Origin: Lumbricus rubellus
Lineage: Eukaryota > Annelida > Clitellata > Crassiclitellata > Lumbricidae
DNA: 64,000 nt
Direction: 5' to 3'
Assembly (NCBI GenBank): GCA_945859605.1
Contig: OX243824.1
Location: 23,791,221 to 23,855,220 of the forward strand
The notes under the pieces were generated by a model. That model saw only the letters and a program-made list of their open reading frames with translations, was not told where the DNA came from and made no database searches. The position numbers were made by a program, and so were the translations under genes. Of this stretch, positions 1 through 11,379 are shown in pieces. Each line of letters starts with the position of its first letter. Position 1 is the stretch's first letter.

Positions 1-1258
1 TACCAGAATAACAATAAAAATAAAACTTTTATTGTAAAAGAGAATGGTTTTGTCTTGACCGTAAACTCCCGCAGCGGGGTTTGGGGCTGAGCCCCAGCGA
101 CCAGCGCATTTTTGGCTGTGTCGATTCGTAATCGACATCAGATACCCAGAAATGGATCTCACTGACGGAAACCTCGACATGGCGTCGGTCGAGAATTATA
201 AGGGTCTATGTCCAAAAAGTACTATTCCGAGATATTCCAATTTGAAAGTTCAACAATCTAGCACGCAAACAATAATGAAAATATTAAAAATGTAAGTCTT
301 CAGCCATAATTATCCTAGGCGTAATTCAAGAACCCTATGTTAGCTGAGTAAAATTATAGCCTTGGTTCATGTGAGGCTGTAAGTTCTATTTAAATAAGGT
401 TCAATGTCGACAATCTGTCCAAACTATCATGATTGACTTTCTAAAGTTGTACAACGCGGCACCGCGGATCCACGCGTCTGCTGTCAGTTATTGTGCTGAT
501 ATGACTGTTGAAAGAGGTGTGCAATTATTGTTTCTTAACGCACCGATACTTGATGCATCCAGCGTTTAATTTTACGACAGCTTAATATGACAACAATGAC
601 CGTAACCGTCAAAACAAATTTGTCTGGCATTTTTACACCCGTTTAACATGAGAGCTTCTTTTATAAAATAGGGGCTTTAAAAAATTATGTAAATTCCTTC
701 AGCCTCTATCGGCGTTATCGCAGTTCAAACAGCATAGCAATGAACAAATTCGACATTATTATTTAATGTAATGTGATCATATATTCGTTTTATTGAATTC
801 TTGCTGACATACCGCAGACAGTTACAAATAAGAAATGATAAAAAATCATAATATTTCAACCAATTGGGTGAAAGACTGAAAGTCAGAATAAGGGGCAATG
901 GTCGAGTTTCTGTAAAGTACTCGAGAAATGTATATTATTTCGTCCTTAATCGGGAGTTCAAAACTAAGGGCGAGGACGACGATTAATTAAAAAATTGGTA
1001 ATTTCTATAGCGCCAATGTTATACTAACAGCAAGGTATAGGAGAAGGTCACAAGTTGGACTATATAGATCAGTCATGGATTCAGATACTCACAGTGGAGT
1101 ACCGGCATCAAGGCAAAAAGTAGCCAGATTAGCAATGGACTTACATGCCCTCAGTACAAGTAGCACGATAATAAAAGTTACAAGACGTAATTCACCAAGC
1201 CAGTTTTCCCGCCAATTCATGCATGGGCATATTCAATATTCATGTTATCCAAACATAT
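1..1258. other. Non-coding, nothing recognised
   Basis: AT-rich unique-looking sequence with no convincing exon, RNA gene or repeat boundary. It lies downstream (3') of the last visible neurexin exon in gene orientation, so it is probably intronic. Confidence 0.4.
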
Positions 1259-1490
1259 CCACGGTGGTGTAGTGATGGTGTCGTTGCATTGGAGCCGGAA
1301 GGTTCGAGGTTCGAATCCACCTCACCGCGTAAGGACCTTGGGGCTTGGGCAAGTCCTTCACTCACAATTGCTCAGCGCTTCGGCGTGAAACTCCTATGCA
1401 GTGTCTGCTCTGCATTCGGGAGCGCATCTGAGTAGAGAGAGCTTGAATGGGCGCTATAACAAGTGCACATACAAACAAATAACATGTATA
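1259..1490 (+). mobile_element. tRNA-derived SINE, near full length
   Basis: The head resembles a tRNA with an A-box-like GTGGTGTAGTGATGG and a canonical B box GGTTCGAATCC at 1308-1318. A conserved body follows (CGTAAGGACCTTGGG, then CGCTTCGGCGTGAA), with a tail around GGGCGCTATAACAAGTGCACAT. The same body and tail occur in reverse at 25350-25577, and shorter copies lie at 10511-10606 and 15969-16275. The head would not fold as a functional tRNA, so this is a retroposon and not a tRNA gene. Confidence 0.8.
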
Positions 1491-1596
1491 TACAATTCGC
1501 CTAAACACGGTGACCCTCCTCCGTCCGTGCATACGTAACAATAATATGGACAAGTACTTCAATATGGTGATATAATTATAAGTTTCGTGTTTGTAC

Positions 1597-1698
1597 CTGC
1601 GAGGGTTCCGTAGAAAGGTCTCTGCAGTTTCCCCGCCGGGTCTTTCTTGCTGCCAACATAGACGAACGCCTGGTTGTTGAAAGCCGTCAGCTGTTGTC
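1597..1698 (-). CDS. NRXN: Neurexin exon: C-terminal part of LNS6
   Basis: This 102-nt exon is bounded by TTTTTTAG on its upstream side and GTACAA on its downstream side (minus strand). It begins and ends in phase 1. The product reads QQLTAFNNQAFVYVGSK, then a short loop, then RPFYGTLAG. This matches the neurexin LNS6 segment that begins with the GRQLTIFN-like motif and ends with the PFQGQLSG-like turn. It directly follows splice site 4 (SS4) in known neurexins. The loop containing KKDPAGKLQ is a few residues longer than in the vertebrate proteins I know. Confidence 0.88.
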
Positions 1699-1771
1699 CT
1701 AAAAAACACGAACTTCTATATGGCGCTTTTAGCATGGCCAATGTGTTATAGCCTAGTGCAGTCTCTACTCT

Positions 1772-2086
1772 CTAGTATTGGCTGGTGCAGTGTAGATAGT
1801 CATTATAAATCCAGTCCCACCCCACTCCTGTGTATACCCCGCACGCCGCCCCACATAGCCCCAACCCGGCCCGCCACCTTCCCACCGCACCCCACCCGGT
1901 CAAACCGCCCCAACCCAACCCCGTCCCCACCCACTCCGCCCCGCCCCACTCGTCCAGCTCCCCCTCAGTCTGACCCAGCCCCACACGACCCCTCTGAGGT
2001 TGGTTGGCCCCGTTCCCCAAATCGCCCTTCCCGCCCTTGCTGGGCGGGGTGCGTGCTGGGTGTGAGCGACTCGGTTCCGGTGACAC
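1772..2086. repeat. C-rich imperfect minisatellite (CCCCACCC-like)
   Basis: The plus strand is a run of variants on CCCCGCCCCAC and CCAACCC. The long open frames across it are side effects of composition and show no protein motif. Confidence 0.7.
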
Positions 2087-2466
2087 TCTGTCTAGTTACA
2101 AAGTTCGTTAGCGTGCGATCATCGTTGAAACTCTAATTGCTGTCGTTATTATTATTGCGAATCCGCGGTGTTTTTTGGAAGAGACGCTTAAGAAAAAGTT
2201 CAGATACGATACGTCATTATTTTCTCTTACCCTCAGTTCATGCCATGATGATTTAGCGAATGCATTTGAATTACGTGCTTACGTCTTTCTGGCCTTCGGC
2301 CAGATGTGACGTGAAGAAGTGACGTCGAAAAAAATTACGTCATGACTTTCAGGAACAATGGCGGCACGATAATAAACTGTAGAACGGTGAACTGGCCGTG
2401 CGTCATTATAGGCGAGCATGCGTAAATTTTCCTCCTTAAAGGGAAGGGTTAAGTTTTGTGATCGTG

Positions 2467-2482
2467 ACCCCCCCCCCCCCCG
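2467..2482. repeat. Poly-C homopolymer
   Basis: A run of about sixteen C residues in intronic sequence. The length is likely to vary between reads. Confidence 0.7.
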
Positions 2483-2671
2483 GTATGCTTTTTGACAAGT
2501 GCTAAGAAGCATTCGTGGAGAATTTAGGAGCAATCTGAAATCGGTGATGTGGATCAAACGTTTTTTGCGGAACATAAGTAGCTACATAGTTACATAGGCT
2601 ACATTTCTTCTTTTTATGCACATGTATACATACTTACTTACATACGTATATACATAGGCCCTATATACATA

Positions 2672-2673
<2 letters not shown>

Positions 2674-2702
<29 letters not shown>

Positions 2703-4445
2703 CATACATACATACATACATACATACATACATACATACATACATACATACATACATACATACATACATACATACATACATACATACATACATACATACA
2801 TACATACATACATACATACATACATACATACATACATACATACATACATACATACATACATACATACATACATACATACATACATACATACATACATACA
2901 TACATACATACATACATACATACATACATACATACATACATACATACATACATACATACATACATACATACATACATACATACATACATACATACATACA
3001 TACATACATACATACATACATACATACATACATACATACATACATACATACATACATACATACATACATACATACATACATACATACATACATACATACA
3101 TACATACATACATACATACATACATACATACATACATACATACATACATACATACATACATACATACATACATACATACATACATACATACATACATACA
3201 TACATACATACATACATACATACATACATACATACATACATACATACATACATACATACATACATACATACATACATACATACATACATACATACATACA
3301 TACATACATACATACATACATACATACATACATACATACATACATACATACATACATACATACATACATACATACATACATACATACATACATACATACA
3401 TACATACATACATACATACATACATACATACATACATACATACATACATACATACATACATACATACATACATACATACATACATACATACATACATACA
3501 TACATACATACATACATACATACATACATACATACATACATACATACATACATACATACATACATACATACATACATACATACATACATACATACATACA
3601 TACATACATACATACATACATACATACATACACGGCTACACGCATGCATACATACATACATACATACATACATACATACATACATACATACATACATACA
3701 TACATACATACATACATACATACATACATACATACATACATACATACATACATACATACATACATACATACATACATACATACATACATACATACATACA
3801 TACACGGCTACACGCATGCATACATACATACATACATACATACATACACGGCAACACGCATGCATACATACATACATACATACATACATACATACATACA
3901 TACATACATACATACATACATACATACATACATACATACATACATACATACATACATACATACATACATACATACATACATACATACATACATACATACA
4001 TACATACATACATACATACATACATACATACATACATACATACATACATACATACATACATACATACACGGCTACACGCATGCATACATACATACATACA
4101 TACATACATACATACATACATACATACATACATACATACATACATACATACATACATACATACATACATACATACATACATACATACATACATACATACA
4201 TACATACATACATACATACATACATACATACATACATACACGGCTACACGCATGCATACATACATACATACATACATACATACACGGCAACACGCATGCA
4301 TACATACATACATACATACATACATACATACATACATACATACATACATACATACATACATACATACATACATACATACATACATACATACATACATACA
4401 TACATACATACATACATGTACATGCATACATACATACACGGCAAC
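2674..4445. repeat. CATA tetranucleotide satellite with higher-order structure
   Basis: About 1.77 kb of (TACA)n. The first 950 bp are uninterrupted. From 3631 on, variant islands CACGGCTACACGCATG or CACGGCAACACGCATG start at 3631, 3803, 3847, 4067, 4239, 4283 and 4437. The spacing 172-44-220 bp repeats with the same variant order (CT, CT, CA), giving a 436-bp higher-order unit. Apparent MYVC or THIH proteins here are translation of the repeat and are not genes. Confidence 0.95.
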
Positions 4446-4467
4446 ACGCATGCATGCGTGTTGCCGT
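4438..4467. repeat. 30-bp perfect palindrome at the satellite edge
   Basis: The last variant island runs directly into its own reverse complement, centred on GCATGCATGC and starting ACGGCAACAC. The result is a perfect 30-bp palindrome where the CATA array ends. Confidence 0.85.
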
Positions 4468-4689
4468 TGTAGTTGTATAAACTGCATGCATTCATACATG
4501 CATAAAAACATTCATAAAAACACGCATGCATAGAGAACAAGATGCAATAATTCAGACAAACAGACAGACGACTTTCTAGACGTCTCTTTATCTCATTGCG
4601 AATTCTGGATAATATATTGAAAAGCATGGTAGAAAGTAAAATGAGAATAATCGACGAAACAGCTAAAATAAGAAACCAACACTTTCAAC

Positions 4690-4724
4690 CTAGAGCCTTC
4701 TATTAATAGAATTACAGAAGGCTC
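4690..4724. repeat. Short inverted repeat / hairpin
   Basis: AGAGCCTTCT and AGAAGGCTCT face each other across about 14 nt. No flanking duplication or expression signal was seen, so its nature is unknown. Confidence 0.5.
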
Positions 4725-5093
4725 TGTTTCAACCCATTCGCTATGTTCCGAATGGCGAATAGTACTAAAGGACGCATTCTCCTATTGCAACCCATCATTT
4801 GTATAGTTCCATACGATCTCTTAAAAGCCTCTAGCACGCAATGACACTGTATAGTGTATACGCAAAAACGACGAAACCACAGGTGACGACATCAACATCT
4901 TCTGTCGCATGTGTGGAAATTACTAAGAATCAGAGGATCAGGTGTGTGTGTGTGTGGGTTTGTCTAGGTGTAGGTGTAGGCGTGTGTGGGGGGGGGGGGG
5001 GAACGTTGAAATAACGAGTCACAAGAGCAAAAGATTACATCTATTCAGGCTAATATGGATAATTCTGCACTGCATGATGACATGCGTTGGAGA

Positions 5094-5240
5094 CAGTGGT
5101 GTAGGAAGGGGGGAACGCGGGGGAACGCCGTTCCCCCCTTTTTTCCAGGGATAATGGAATATTAATACTACTACTACTACTACTACTAAGTATTATTATA
5201 AAGAGCGTTCCCCCACTTCATTTTTAGGACTACACTACTG
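5094..5240. mobile_element. hAT-type MITE, 147 bp
   Basis: Inverted termini CAGTGGTGTAG and CTACACTACTG are flanked by a perfect 8-bp direct repeat GTTGGAGA (5086-5093 and 5241-5248). An 8-bp target duplication and CA..TG ends are typical of hAT transposons. The interior holds runs of G and C facing each other and a short (TAC)n, with no coding capacity. Confidence 0.85.
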
Positions 5241-5754
5241 GTTGGAGACGATTGTCCCAATGGACAGAGTGAGGCATCGGAAACTCGTCGTAGGAGTTGC
5301 TTGTTTGCAGGTGATATATTTTTCACTATGTGCTTCAGATAATTATACCCAAAGAGCATCTTAAAGTTCGTTTTACTTAGCGTCTTAAACACCTGGTGGA
5401 CCTATCACGACACGTCATTCAGGCGATTTATTTTTCAAAACAGATTTTAGAAAAAAATTGGATTTGGTACAGCAGCACAATTACTATATAGACTAAAAAA
5501 GTTTAGTTCTTGATAAGCTGTGATGACGAAATGTTGCTCATAATGTACATGTAGACCTATAAAACCATCTAGCCTACGTATGTAAGCTTGTGCATTCTGT
5601 GTGTAGAAATGTATGTATGCAACTATGCATGCATGCAAATATGTGCAGTATTCATACCTAGGTGTGTATAAAATTTGGATGTAGGCCTACAGGCATTGTG
5701 TGCATAAACTATGTACGGGTGTAGGCCTATGTTTTACATAAATGTATGGAATTA

Positions 5755-5871
5755 CAGGTTGGGTCCAAAAAAGCCCCTCCTAAGGTTTTTCCAATGTCAT
5801 GCCATTTCGAAATTCTTACTTCTGGCCAATGATATTGGCAAAAACCTTGGGAGTCTTTTTGGCCCACCCTG
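5755..5871. mobile_element. Tc1/mariner-like MITE, 117 bp
   Basis: Long inverted termini start CAGGTTGGGTCCAAAAA and end TTTTTGGCCCACCCTG, with further inner pairing (CCTAAGGTTTTT against AAAAACCTTGGG). TA dinucleotides abut both ends (5753-5754 and 5872-5873), which fits a TA target duplication. No coding capacity. Confidence 0.65.
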
Positions 5872-6414
5872 TATATATGAATTCATGTATTATTGTAACT
5901 ATGTAAGTGTATCTACACATGAATGTACGAGTATTTTATTATACGAATATATGCATGTGTATTTGAATGTATGTTTGCATGACAGCAATAAATATAGCGC
6001 GCGTAATGTCACCCTATAGTTGGTGTCAGGATCGACTAAAATGTCAGAGCTTGGCAGCATGCAAAACAGACGGTATAGGAAAGGCCACGAACTCCCAAAG
6101 ATAAAAGGCGCCAAAGATCAAAGGGTGCACGACAACAGGAAAAAGTGGATTTTTACCGCAGATATACACACTAAAACCCTCAAGCCAAATCAGATGGCAC
6201 CAATGACTAATAACTAGACCATCACGCGGTCTTATATTAATAGCTTTTTGCATTGAATATCAGCATAACAGAAATGTCACGCACGCGTAGTCAATCAGTC
6301 AATCAATCTCTTCAAGGAAACCGCATGGGCGCATCTCGTGTTTCCATAACAGGCCTATACTTCGATAGACAAATCTCAGATGCTTAGAATCTTAGCTACG
6401 TTCAGCCTTCTTTC

Positions 6415-6466
6415 AAAAAATCTAAATCTACCGTATTTCTCGACATACGGTAGATTTAGATTTTTT
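6415..6466. repeat. Perfect 22-bp-stem hairpin
   Basis: The arm starting AAAAAATCTAAATCTACC at 6415 is perfectly complementary to the arm ending at 6466, with a loop of 8 nt (6437-6444). It lies in the intron that corresponds to neurexin SS4. It could be a tiny foldback element or a hairpin RNA precursor; nothing seen decides between them. Confidence 0.8.
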
Positions 6467-6624
6467 GTCGTATTATGTGCGCACGTGTGGGCAGATTTCT
6501 AAGTAAATTGTAGCGACTTTCCTGGAAAGCAAAAGTCTTTATGATTGTCTGTGCTCACATGCATAGTATAGAGTCTAGCCTATAATAGACGACTTTGTGT
6601 TATGCTGCCCTTATGTGCTGTTTA

Positions 6625-6855
6625 TACATTATGATGACGATGATGATGACGATGACGACGATGACGACGACGGTGACGACGTCGACGACGACGACGATGA
6701 TGATGCTAATAATAGCAATAAAATATTCTTTTAAAATAATAAATAAATAATAACAACAAAAACATGAATAACAATAACAAAACCAAAACAAAGACAGTGA
6801 CAGTGAAAGTGACAGTAACGATAACGATAACGATAACAATAACAATAATAATAAT
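6625..6855. repeat. Simple repeats (GAC/GAT)n, (AATAA)n, (ACAGTG)n
   Basis: A mosaic of GATGACGAC repeats, A-rich repeats and GACAGTGACAGT/AACGAT runs. It sits about 85 bp downstream of the donor of the LNS6 middle exon. No gene. Confidence 0.8.
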
Positions 6856-6939
6856 GTTAGTTGTAGTATAGCAGCAGTGGAAGTAGCAGTAGCGGCAGTA
6901 CTAATGAATGAAGTTGAAGTCTACTATACACGTATATAC

Positions 6940-7111
6940 CTGTGGGGTGTTTGGCTTGCACTGAGAGGTCGTCAATCTGAAGGGTGGAGTTTGGTCCATT
7001 GCGTGTGAAGCGAATGATGTGGTAGACGTCATCGTTGACCTTCTTGAAGACATCCCCGATCGGATGATCCATGGTTCCCATGTTGTACACGGCGTACACA
7101 TTCCCATTCAC
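6940..7111 (-). CDS. NRXN: Neurexin exon: LNS6 core, ends at splice site 4
   Basis: This 172-nt exon follows an acceptor ...TGTACGCAG and ends at a GTATAT donor. It enters in phase 0 and leaves in phase 1. The product starts VNGNVYAVYNMGT and contains the conserved DDVYHIIRFTRNGPNSTLQ block, which corresponds to GKYHVVRFTR..NATLQVD of vertebrate neurexins. It ends at KHPTG, exactly the position of SS4 in other neurexins, where an alternative cassette regulates binding to neuroligin and cerebellin. No SS4 cassette was identified in the following 5.2-kb intron. Confidence 0.93.
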
Positions 7112-7344
7112 CTGCGTACAGGAACAGAGACTAAGAAGGTCTGGGCGATGCAATGTAGCCGAACCATATGGCCCAAAACTCTTGCAAATCACCCTCTCTG
7201 AATGTCTAGACTGCTCCCTCTCTCTTGTTGGATCCGCGAATTGAACAATCCTCCCAATCATGACAAGAACGTACATATGGACTTTTGAACTAACGTGCAA
7301 AGCCATGGCATTCCCTTAACTTTCACGGCCGTGCTACGACGATA

Positions 7345-7490
7345 TGTAAATTGCCGTCGTCATCATCATCATCGTCATCGTCATTATCACATCATCATTA
7401 TCACCATCACCATCGAACCACGACGACGACGACCATTACCACCACCACCACCACCACCGCCGCCACCACCACCACCAACCACACCATTTT
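7345..7490. repeat. (CAT/CAC)n trinucleotide repeat
   Basis: Runs of CATCAT, CACCAT, ACGACG and CCACCA in an intron. His/Ser/Thr-rich translations are artefacts. Confidence 0.85.
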
Positions 7491-7499
7491 ATTGGATTT

Positions 7500-8200
7500 T
7501 AAGTGTGCTATTGCAAGTCTATTCGTGGGTAAGCTATATTGCGTTCGACTCCGCGTCTGTGACGTCTGTCGTGTCAACCGTATGGAATTACATGTATCTT
7601 GTTTTTGGACGATTTTAACAGCATGCATATACTATACGGTCATCTCCGCACGGTAGTTGCAACGCGGTTTGCAACAACAATGAACCAGCAGCCTGGAGAG
7701 AAAAAATGTCCACGCGATTCTGCTGCTAGCCTTCAGACTTGGACAATAAAGACTCCAGCAATGCAACATCTGCTGATGCGCACAAGAAAGTCACGAATAA
7801 AGTCTTAGATCTAGCAAGGGCTATAATTCTTCGAATGTGTAGACTTTGCAGCACCGGGTTAACAATGATCTTGCCATTCTTGGAACAGTTCAGGTTTTTT
7901 TTTATAGCTGCACAATGTTTCACCTAATGCTCTTTGGCCCGAAAATTTCTTACGTTCTTTTTTTAGTCATTCGCTATAAGCTTAGATTTCCCAATAAAAG
8001 GTGCCAAGGTCTGGCTTGTGAAGTCTGATTACCTTCTATTTAGAAGACATTAAAAGACTTTGTTTAGTTTTTCTCCTTGAACTTACCAAAAAACACCATG
8101 TAGCTTTTTACCGTTTTTACTGCACAGCCCTTCGTTCCATACCGGTGCTCGATGGTAAAGTATGCCCCCAATCTAGTGACAGTCACCTTTTTACCGTGGG
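7500..8200. other. Intronic sequence, nothing recognised
   Basis: Unique-looking AT-rich sequence inside the neurexin intron. Short open frames have no recognisable domain. Confidence 0.4.
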
Positions 8201-8203
8201 CAC

Positions 8204-8262
8204 TGCACGAATTCATTTACAACTGCACTTTTGTGTACAACTGCACGCTAATTTTTTTTGGA
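8204..8262 (+). mobile_element. Family-A MITE fragment
   Basis: Contains TTTACAACTGCAC and TTTTGTGTACAACTGCACG, the 3' half signature of the family-A hAT MITE described at 8625-8819. Both outer ends are degraded. Confidence 0.55.
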
Positions 8263-8624
8263 ACAGATCAATTTCGTGAAGCGAGCATCAGTAGCATTCA
8301 TAGCAAGCCAGGTTTAGCTGCTATAAAGGTTTTCCTTACACAGCGATAGTAACGTTAATTTTAAACATCAACAGTCTATGCTTTGTTAGCCTATAATTAA
8401 TGTAAGCTTTGATTTGCATCGTTATAAGGTTAGGCCTACTTACTTGCTTAACAATTAGAAATGAATTTAACTAGCCTAGAACTTGTTTCTTAACTAGGCT
8501 ACTATATCAATTGAGCAATTGGATATTATTATCATTTAGGTGCAAATGATTAATTCACAGATTATGATTGGTAAGCCTTATTGGTGTACGACAGTCGACC
8601 AACATTCGGCATTATACATTATAG

Positions 8625-8819
8625 CAGGGCTGTTTTAAAGGAATTTTTAGAACTACACAACTCCTTCTTTCCTTTCCCATCCTCCATAGTAAATTACTTC
8701 CAATCGGAGGACAATGACCAATTTTTGCTAGTTTTAACTGAACAGAAGTGCTTCTACAACTGCACAAATCCATTTAGAACTGCATATTTTGTGTACAACT
8801 GCACGTTCAAAAAGCCCTG
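8625..8819 (+). mobile_element. Family-A hAT MITE, 195 bp
   Basis: Starts CAGGGCTGTTTTAAAGG and ends AAAAAGCCCTG, giving short inverted termini. The interior is shared with the copies at 13280, 17113, 26163, 57644, 58130 and 60619. Typical blocks are TTTTTAGAACTGCACAAC, CCATCCTCCATGGTAAATTA, TGCTAGTTTTAACTG and TTTTGTGTACAACTGCACG. No intact target duplication around this copy. No coding capacity. Confidence 0.85.
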
Positions 8820-9112
8820 CCGTTCGGTGCAACTGTTGCTCTTCATGCTCTAGTTGTTGTTGTTCTTGCAATCTGTTCAGTCAGCAGCTGCTGTTGTTGG
8901 CCACACGTTTGATTTACAATCGACAACCATTCCCAAAGGTCTAGAACGATGAATGGCTTCTTCTATATAGACGCTGCTTCGCCCTATGGCTGCAGCGCTA
9001 TTTTATTCGCTGCAGTCTCCATAGATTGTTGAGTTATTCAGCAATGCGGTATGTGGAGATCAAAAAACGTATAGGAGAAACGAAGAAAAGAAGAAAAAAT
9101 AATAATGACTAT

Positions 9113-9470
9113 AAGGAGGTGGAGGAGGAGGAGGAGGAGGAGGAAGAGGAGGAGGAAGAAGAAGAAGAAGAGGAGGGAGAAGAGGAGGAGGAAGAAGAGG
9201 AGGAGGAGGAGGAGGAAGAAGATGAGGAGGGAGAAGAGGAGGAGGAAGCAGAGGAGGAGGAAGAAGAGGAGGAGGAAGAAGAAGAAGAGGAGGGAGAAGA
9301 GGAGGAGGAAGCAGAGGAGGAGGAAGAAGACGAGGAGGAAGAAGACGAGGGGGAAGAAGAGGAGGAGGAAGAAGAGGAGGAGGAGGAAGAAGATGAGGTG
9401 AGGAGGAAGAGAAGAAAGACAAAGAGGAGGAGGAGGAACAAAAGAAGAGAAAAAGGAGGAGAGGAATAGG
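9113..9470. repeat. GAG/GAA polypurine tract
   Basis: About 350 bp of (GAGGAG)n and (GAAGAA)n mixed, all purine on the plus strand. It may adopt triplex or H-DNA forms. The glutamate-rich frame is an artefact. Confidence 0.9.
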
Positions 9471-10087
9471 AGATACTCAAGGAGGAACAAAAGAAGAGGA
9501 AACAGATGTAGAAACAAGTAAAATAGAAAAGGAGAGAAAGGGAAAAGAAAACAGCAGTTAAAAGAAGATGATTACTAGGCAGATAGAGGACAACAGAAGC
9601 AACAAGAGGAAGCATTTTATGACTAGAAGAAAAGAAGGGACAGATTAAGGAAGTAAACTATAGGAGCAGGAAGAAAATAAGGGAGTGAGGCGGCCCTATT
9701 CGCACCACCTCAAGGTCCCCATGAAGCCTCACTTCACTTAGGCGCATTGGTATTGCACTTATTGCACCCAACTTAACTCTGACACCTAACTCGAGATGAG
9801 CAAAATAATATTGAGCATGCACTCTGAGAGGCGCTTTGTATAGGCCTATTTTTTAGATACAATAGTCATATCATATAAAAATGTCTATTCTGATAAATCA
9901 ACCAAAAGTGAACAACAGAGTCTACTCGGACTCTTTCTATGTGCATCTCAAAAACTGTATAAATTTAATCCTTTATATGAACGAATGAATGAGTAACAAG
10001 TAAGTAAAAGGACACGAATGGAGTGGCATGCAATACAATACAATAGGCTACTCTGTATATCAGATGACAGGCCTTTTGAAAGCTTAC

Positions 10088-10266
10088 CAGTGCGATTTCA
10101 AGGTAGTCGTTTGAGTTACCACTGACGACGCGGAGGAGTATAGCGTTCGTTTGCGTTGTGATGAGGCCGAAAGCCAAAGAGTCCTGCTTTGTATCCGTCC
10201 GCTCACTCTCGCTGAATGCGAAGGTTAGCAAACCGCCGCGTTTTCCAAAGCGATATGCCAAGCTAT
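10088..10266 (-). CDS. NRXN: Neurexin exon: N-terminal part of LNS6
   Basis: This 179-nt exon has acceptor TTCGTTCAG and donor GTAAGC. It enters in phase 1 and leaves in phase 0. The product begins SLAYRFGKRGGLLTFAF and contains DSLAFGLITTQTNAILLRV followed by NDYLEIAL. This corresponds to RLAVGFST..AVLVRVDS...GDYLELHI at the start of neurexin LNS6. It joins in frame to the exon at 6940-7111. Confidence 0.93.
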
Positions 10267-10510
10267 CTGAACGAACAAAACAATGGAGCTGTTAGGTTGA
10301 CTATGTGTACTTTAAAAAGTGCAAAGTAAAACTAGACGTGAACGAGCCTAAACTTTGCACTTAGGTTTAAAGCACCGCTACGCTCTCGAAACTAAGTCTT
10401 AGAGTTAATTAAGCTTATTATGATTAGCATAGGCTACTATTACAATTAGAAGTAGGCTAACTGATTAATAGGGGCATGCGATAGGCCTAATGCGACAGTA
10501 AAAGCATTCG

Positions 10511-10606
10511 GATGCGCGGTGGTATAGTGGGCATGTTCATCGCATTGCAGCCGGAGGGTTGCAGGTTCGAATCCACCTCAAGTCGCTGCGTAAGGACCTT
10601 GGGGGA
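10511..10606 (+). mobile_element. tRNA-derived SINE, 3'-truncated
   Basis: Carries the SINE head (GCGCGGTGGTATAGTGG), the B box GGTTCGAATCC and CGTAAGGACCTTGGG, then stops. It ends about 30 bp from the splice donor of the EGF-C exon and lies antisense to the gene. Confidence 0.8.
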
Positions 10607-10636
10607 AAAGGTTGAAAAGCACTGCTGTACATGTAC

Positions 10637-10756
10637 CTTCGTTGCAAGATGCACCCGTAAATGACGTCATATCGCAGTCGCACGTGAATGAATTCCACTC
10701 CTGTACACAAACGCCGCCATTTTGACAAGACAACTGACTGCATGCGCTGACAGAAC
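10637..10756 (-). CDS. NRXN: Neurexin exon: EGF-C domain
   Basis: This 120-nt exon has acceptor ATCTTTAG and donor GTACAT, with phase 1 at both ends, as is usual for EGF modules. It encodes a six-cysteine EGF-like repeat: CSQLSC, QNGGVCVQEWNSFTCDC, then MTSFTGASCNEG. The CDCxMTSFxGxxCN ending is characteristic of the third EGF domain of alpha-neurexin, between LNS5 and LNS6. Confidence 0.95.
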
Positions 10757-10912
10757 CTAAAGATGACACAACACAATGTTCATAATAATTATTTATTATT
10801 ATGCAATTTCGTTTTAGGATTTCCTTAGCGCCATTATCATCATAAAGCCAAAGACTTTATCAGTCGACGGTGGACTTTAAGGTGAACACTAATCCGCACG
10901 CTCTCTAATAAC

Positions 10913-11161
10913 CAGGGCTGAAAGTGAGCCGGATCGGTCCGGGTCTGGGACCCGGCAACGAATTTCGAGACCTGCTGTTGCCGGGTCTCAGCAGGGTTGC
11001 AAAAGGCCGCCAGGTGCCAAAACTAGGTACAAATGGTAGAAATGTGGATAATTTTGGACAAATGACCCCAAAAATACGTTGTCAGAAAAATTTTCTGGTC
11101 AAAGGCGTGCTCGTCCGCCAAAGTCAGACCCGGCAACTTTTCCAAACCACTTTCAGCCCTG
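10913..11161. mobile_element. hAT-type MITE, 249 bp
   Basis: Inverted termini CAGGGCTGAAAGTG and CACTTTCAGCCCTG. The flanking 8-bp repeat is CTAATAAC (10905-10912) against CTTATAAC (11162-11169), one mismatch. Inside, GACCCGGCAACTT near the right end echoes GACCCGGCAACG near the left. The interior differs from families A and B. No coding capacity. Confidence 0.85.
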
Positions 11162-11376
11162 CTTATAACGTAACGAAACTTGCATGGTATAGCCTACCGG
11201 TACACAGCGTATAGGCCTACATGATTGTATATTCTTATAAAGTCTAACCAATATTTCACCATTTCTATGGCGCCGATTCAAGCTCTCTATATACTCAGAG
11301 GCGCTTCTTTCAATCTCTAAACTATACAACGTATACGTTTTACAGCACAAAGTGAGTAACTAAGGTGCGATTCAGA

Positions 11377-11379
<3 letters not shown>

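Noticed and set aside
1300..1320. Possible tRNA gene from the B box
   Set aside because: The acceptor and anticodon arms do not form, and the same sequence recurs as a SINE with a fixed tail.
2638..4511. Long open frames encoding MYVC or HTYI repeats
   Set aside because: They are translations of the CATA satellite in all frames and carry no domain.
9026..9615. Glutamate-, leucine- or serine-rich ORFs
   Set aside because: Composition of a GAG/GAA tract read in six frames.
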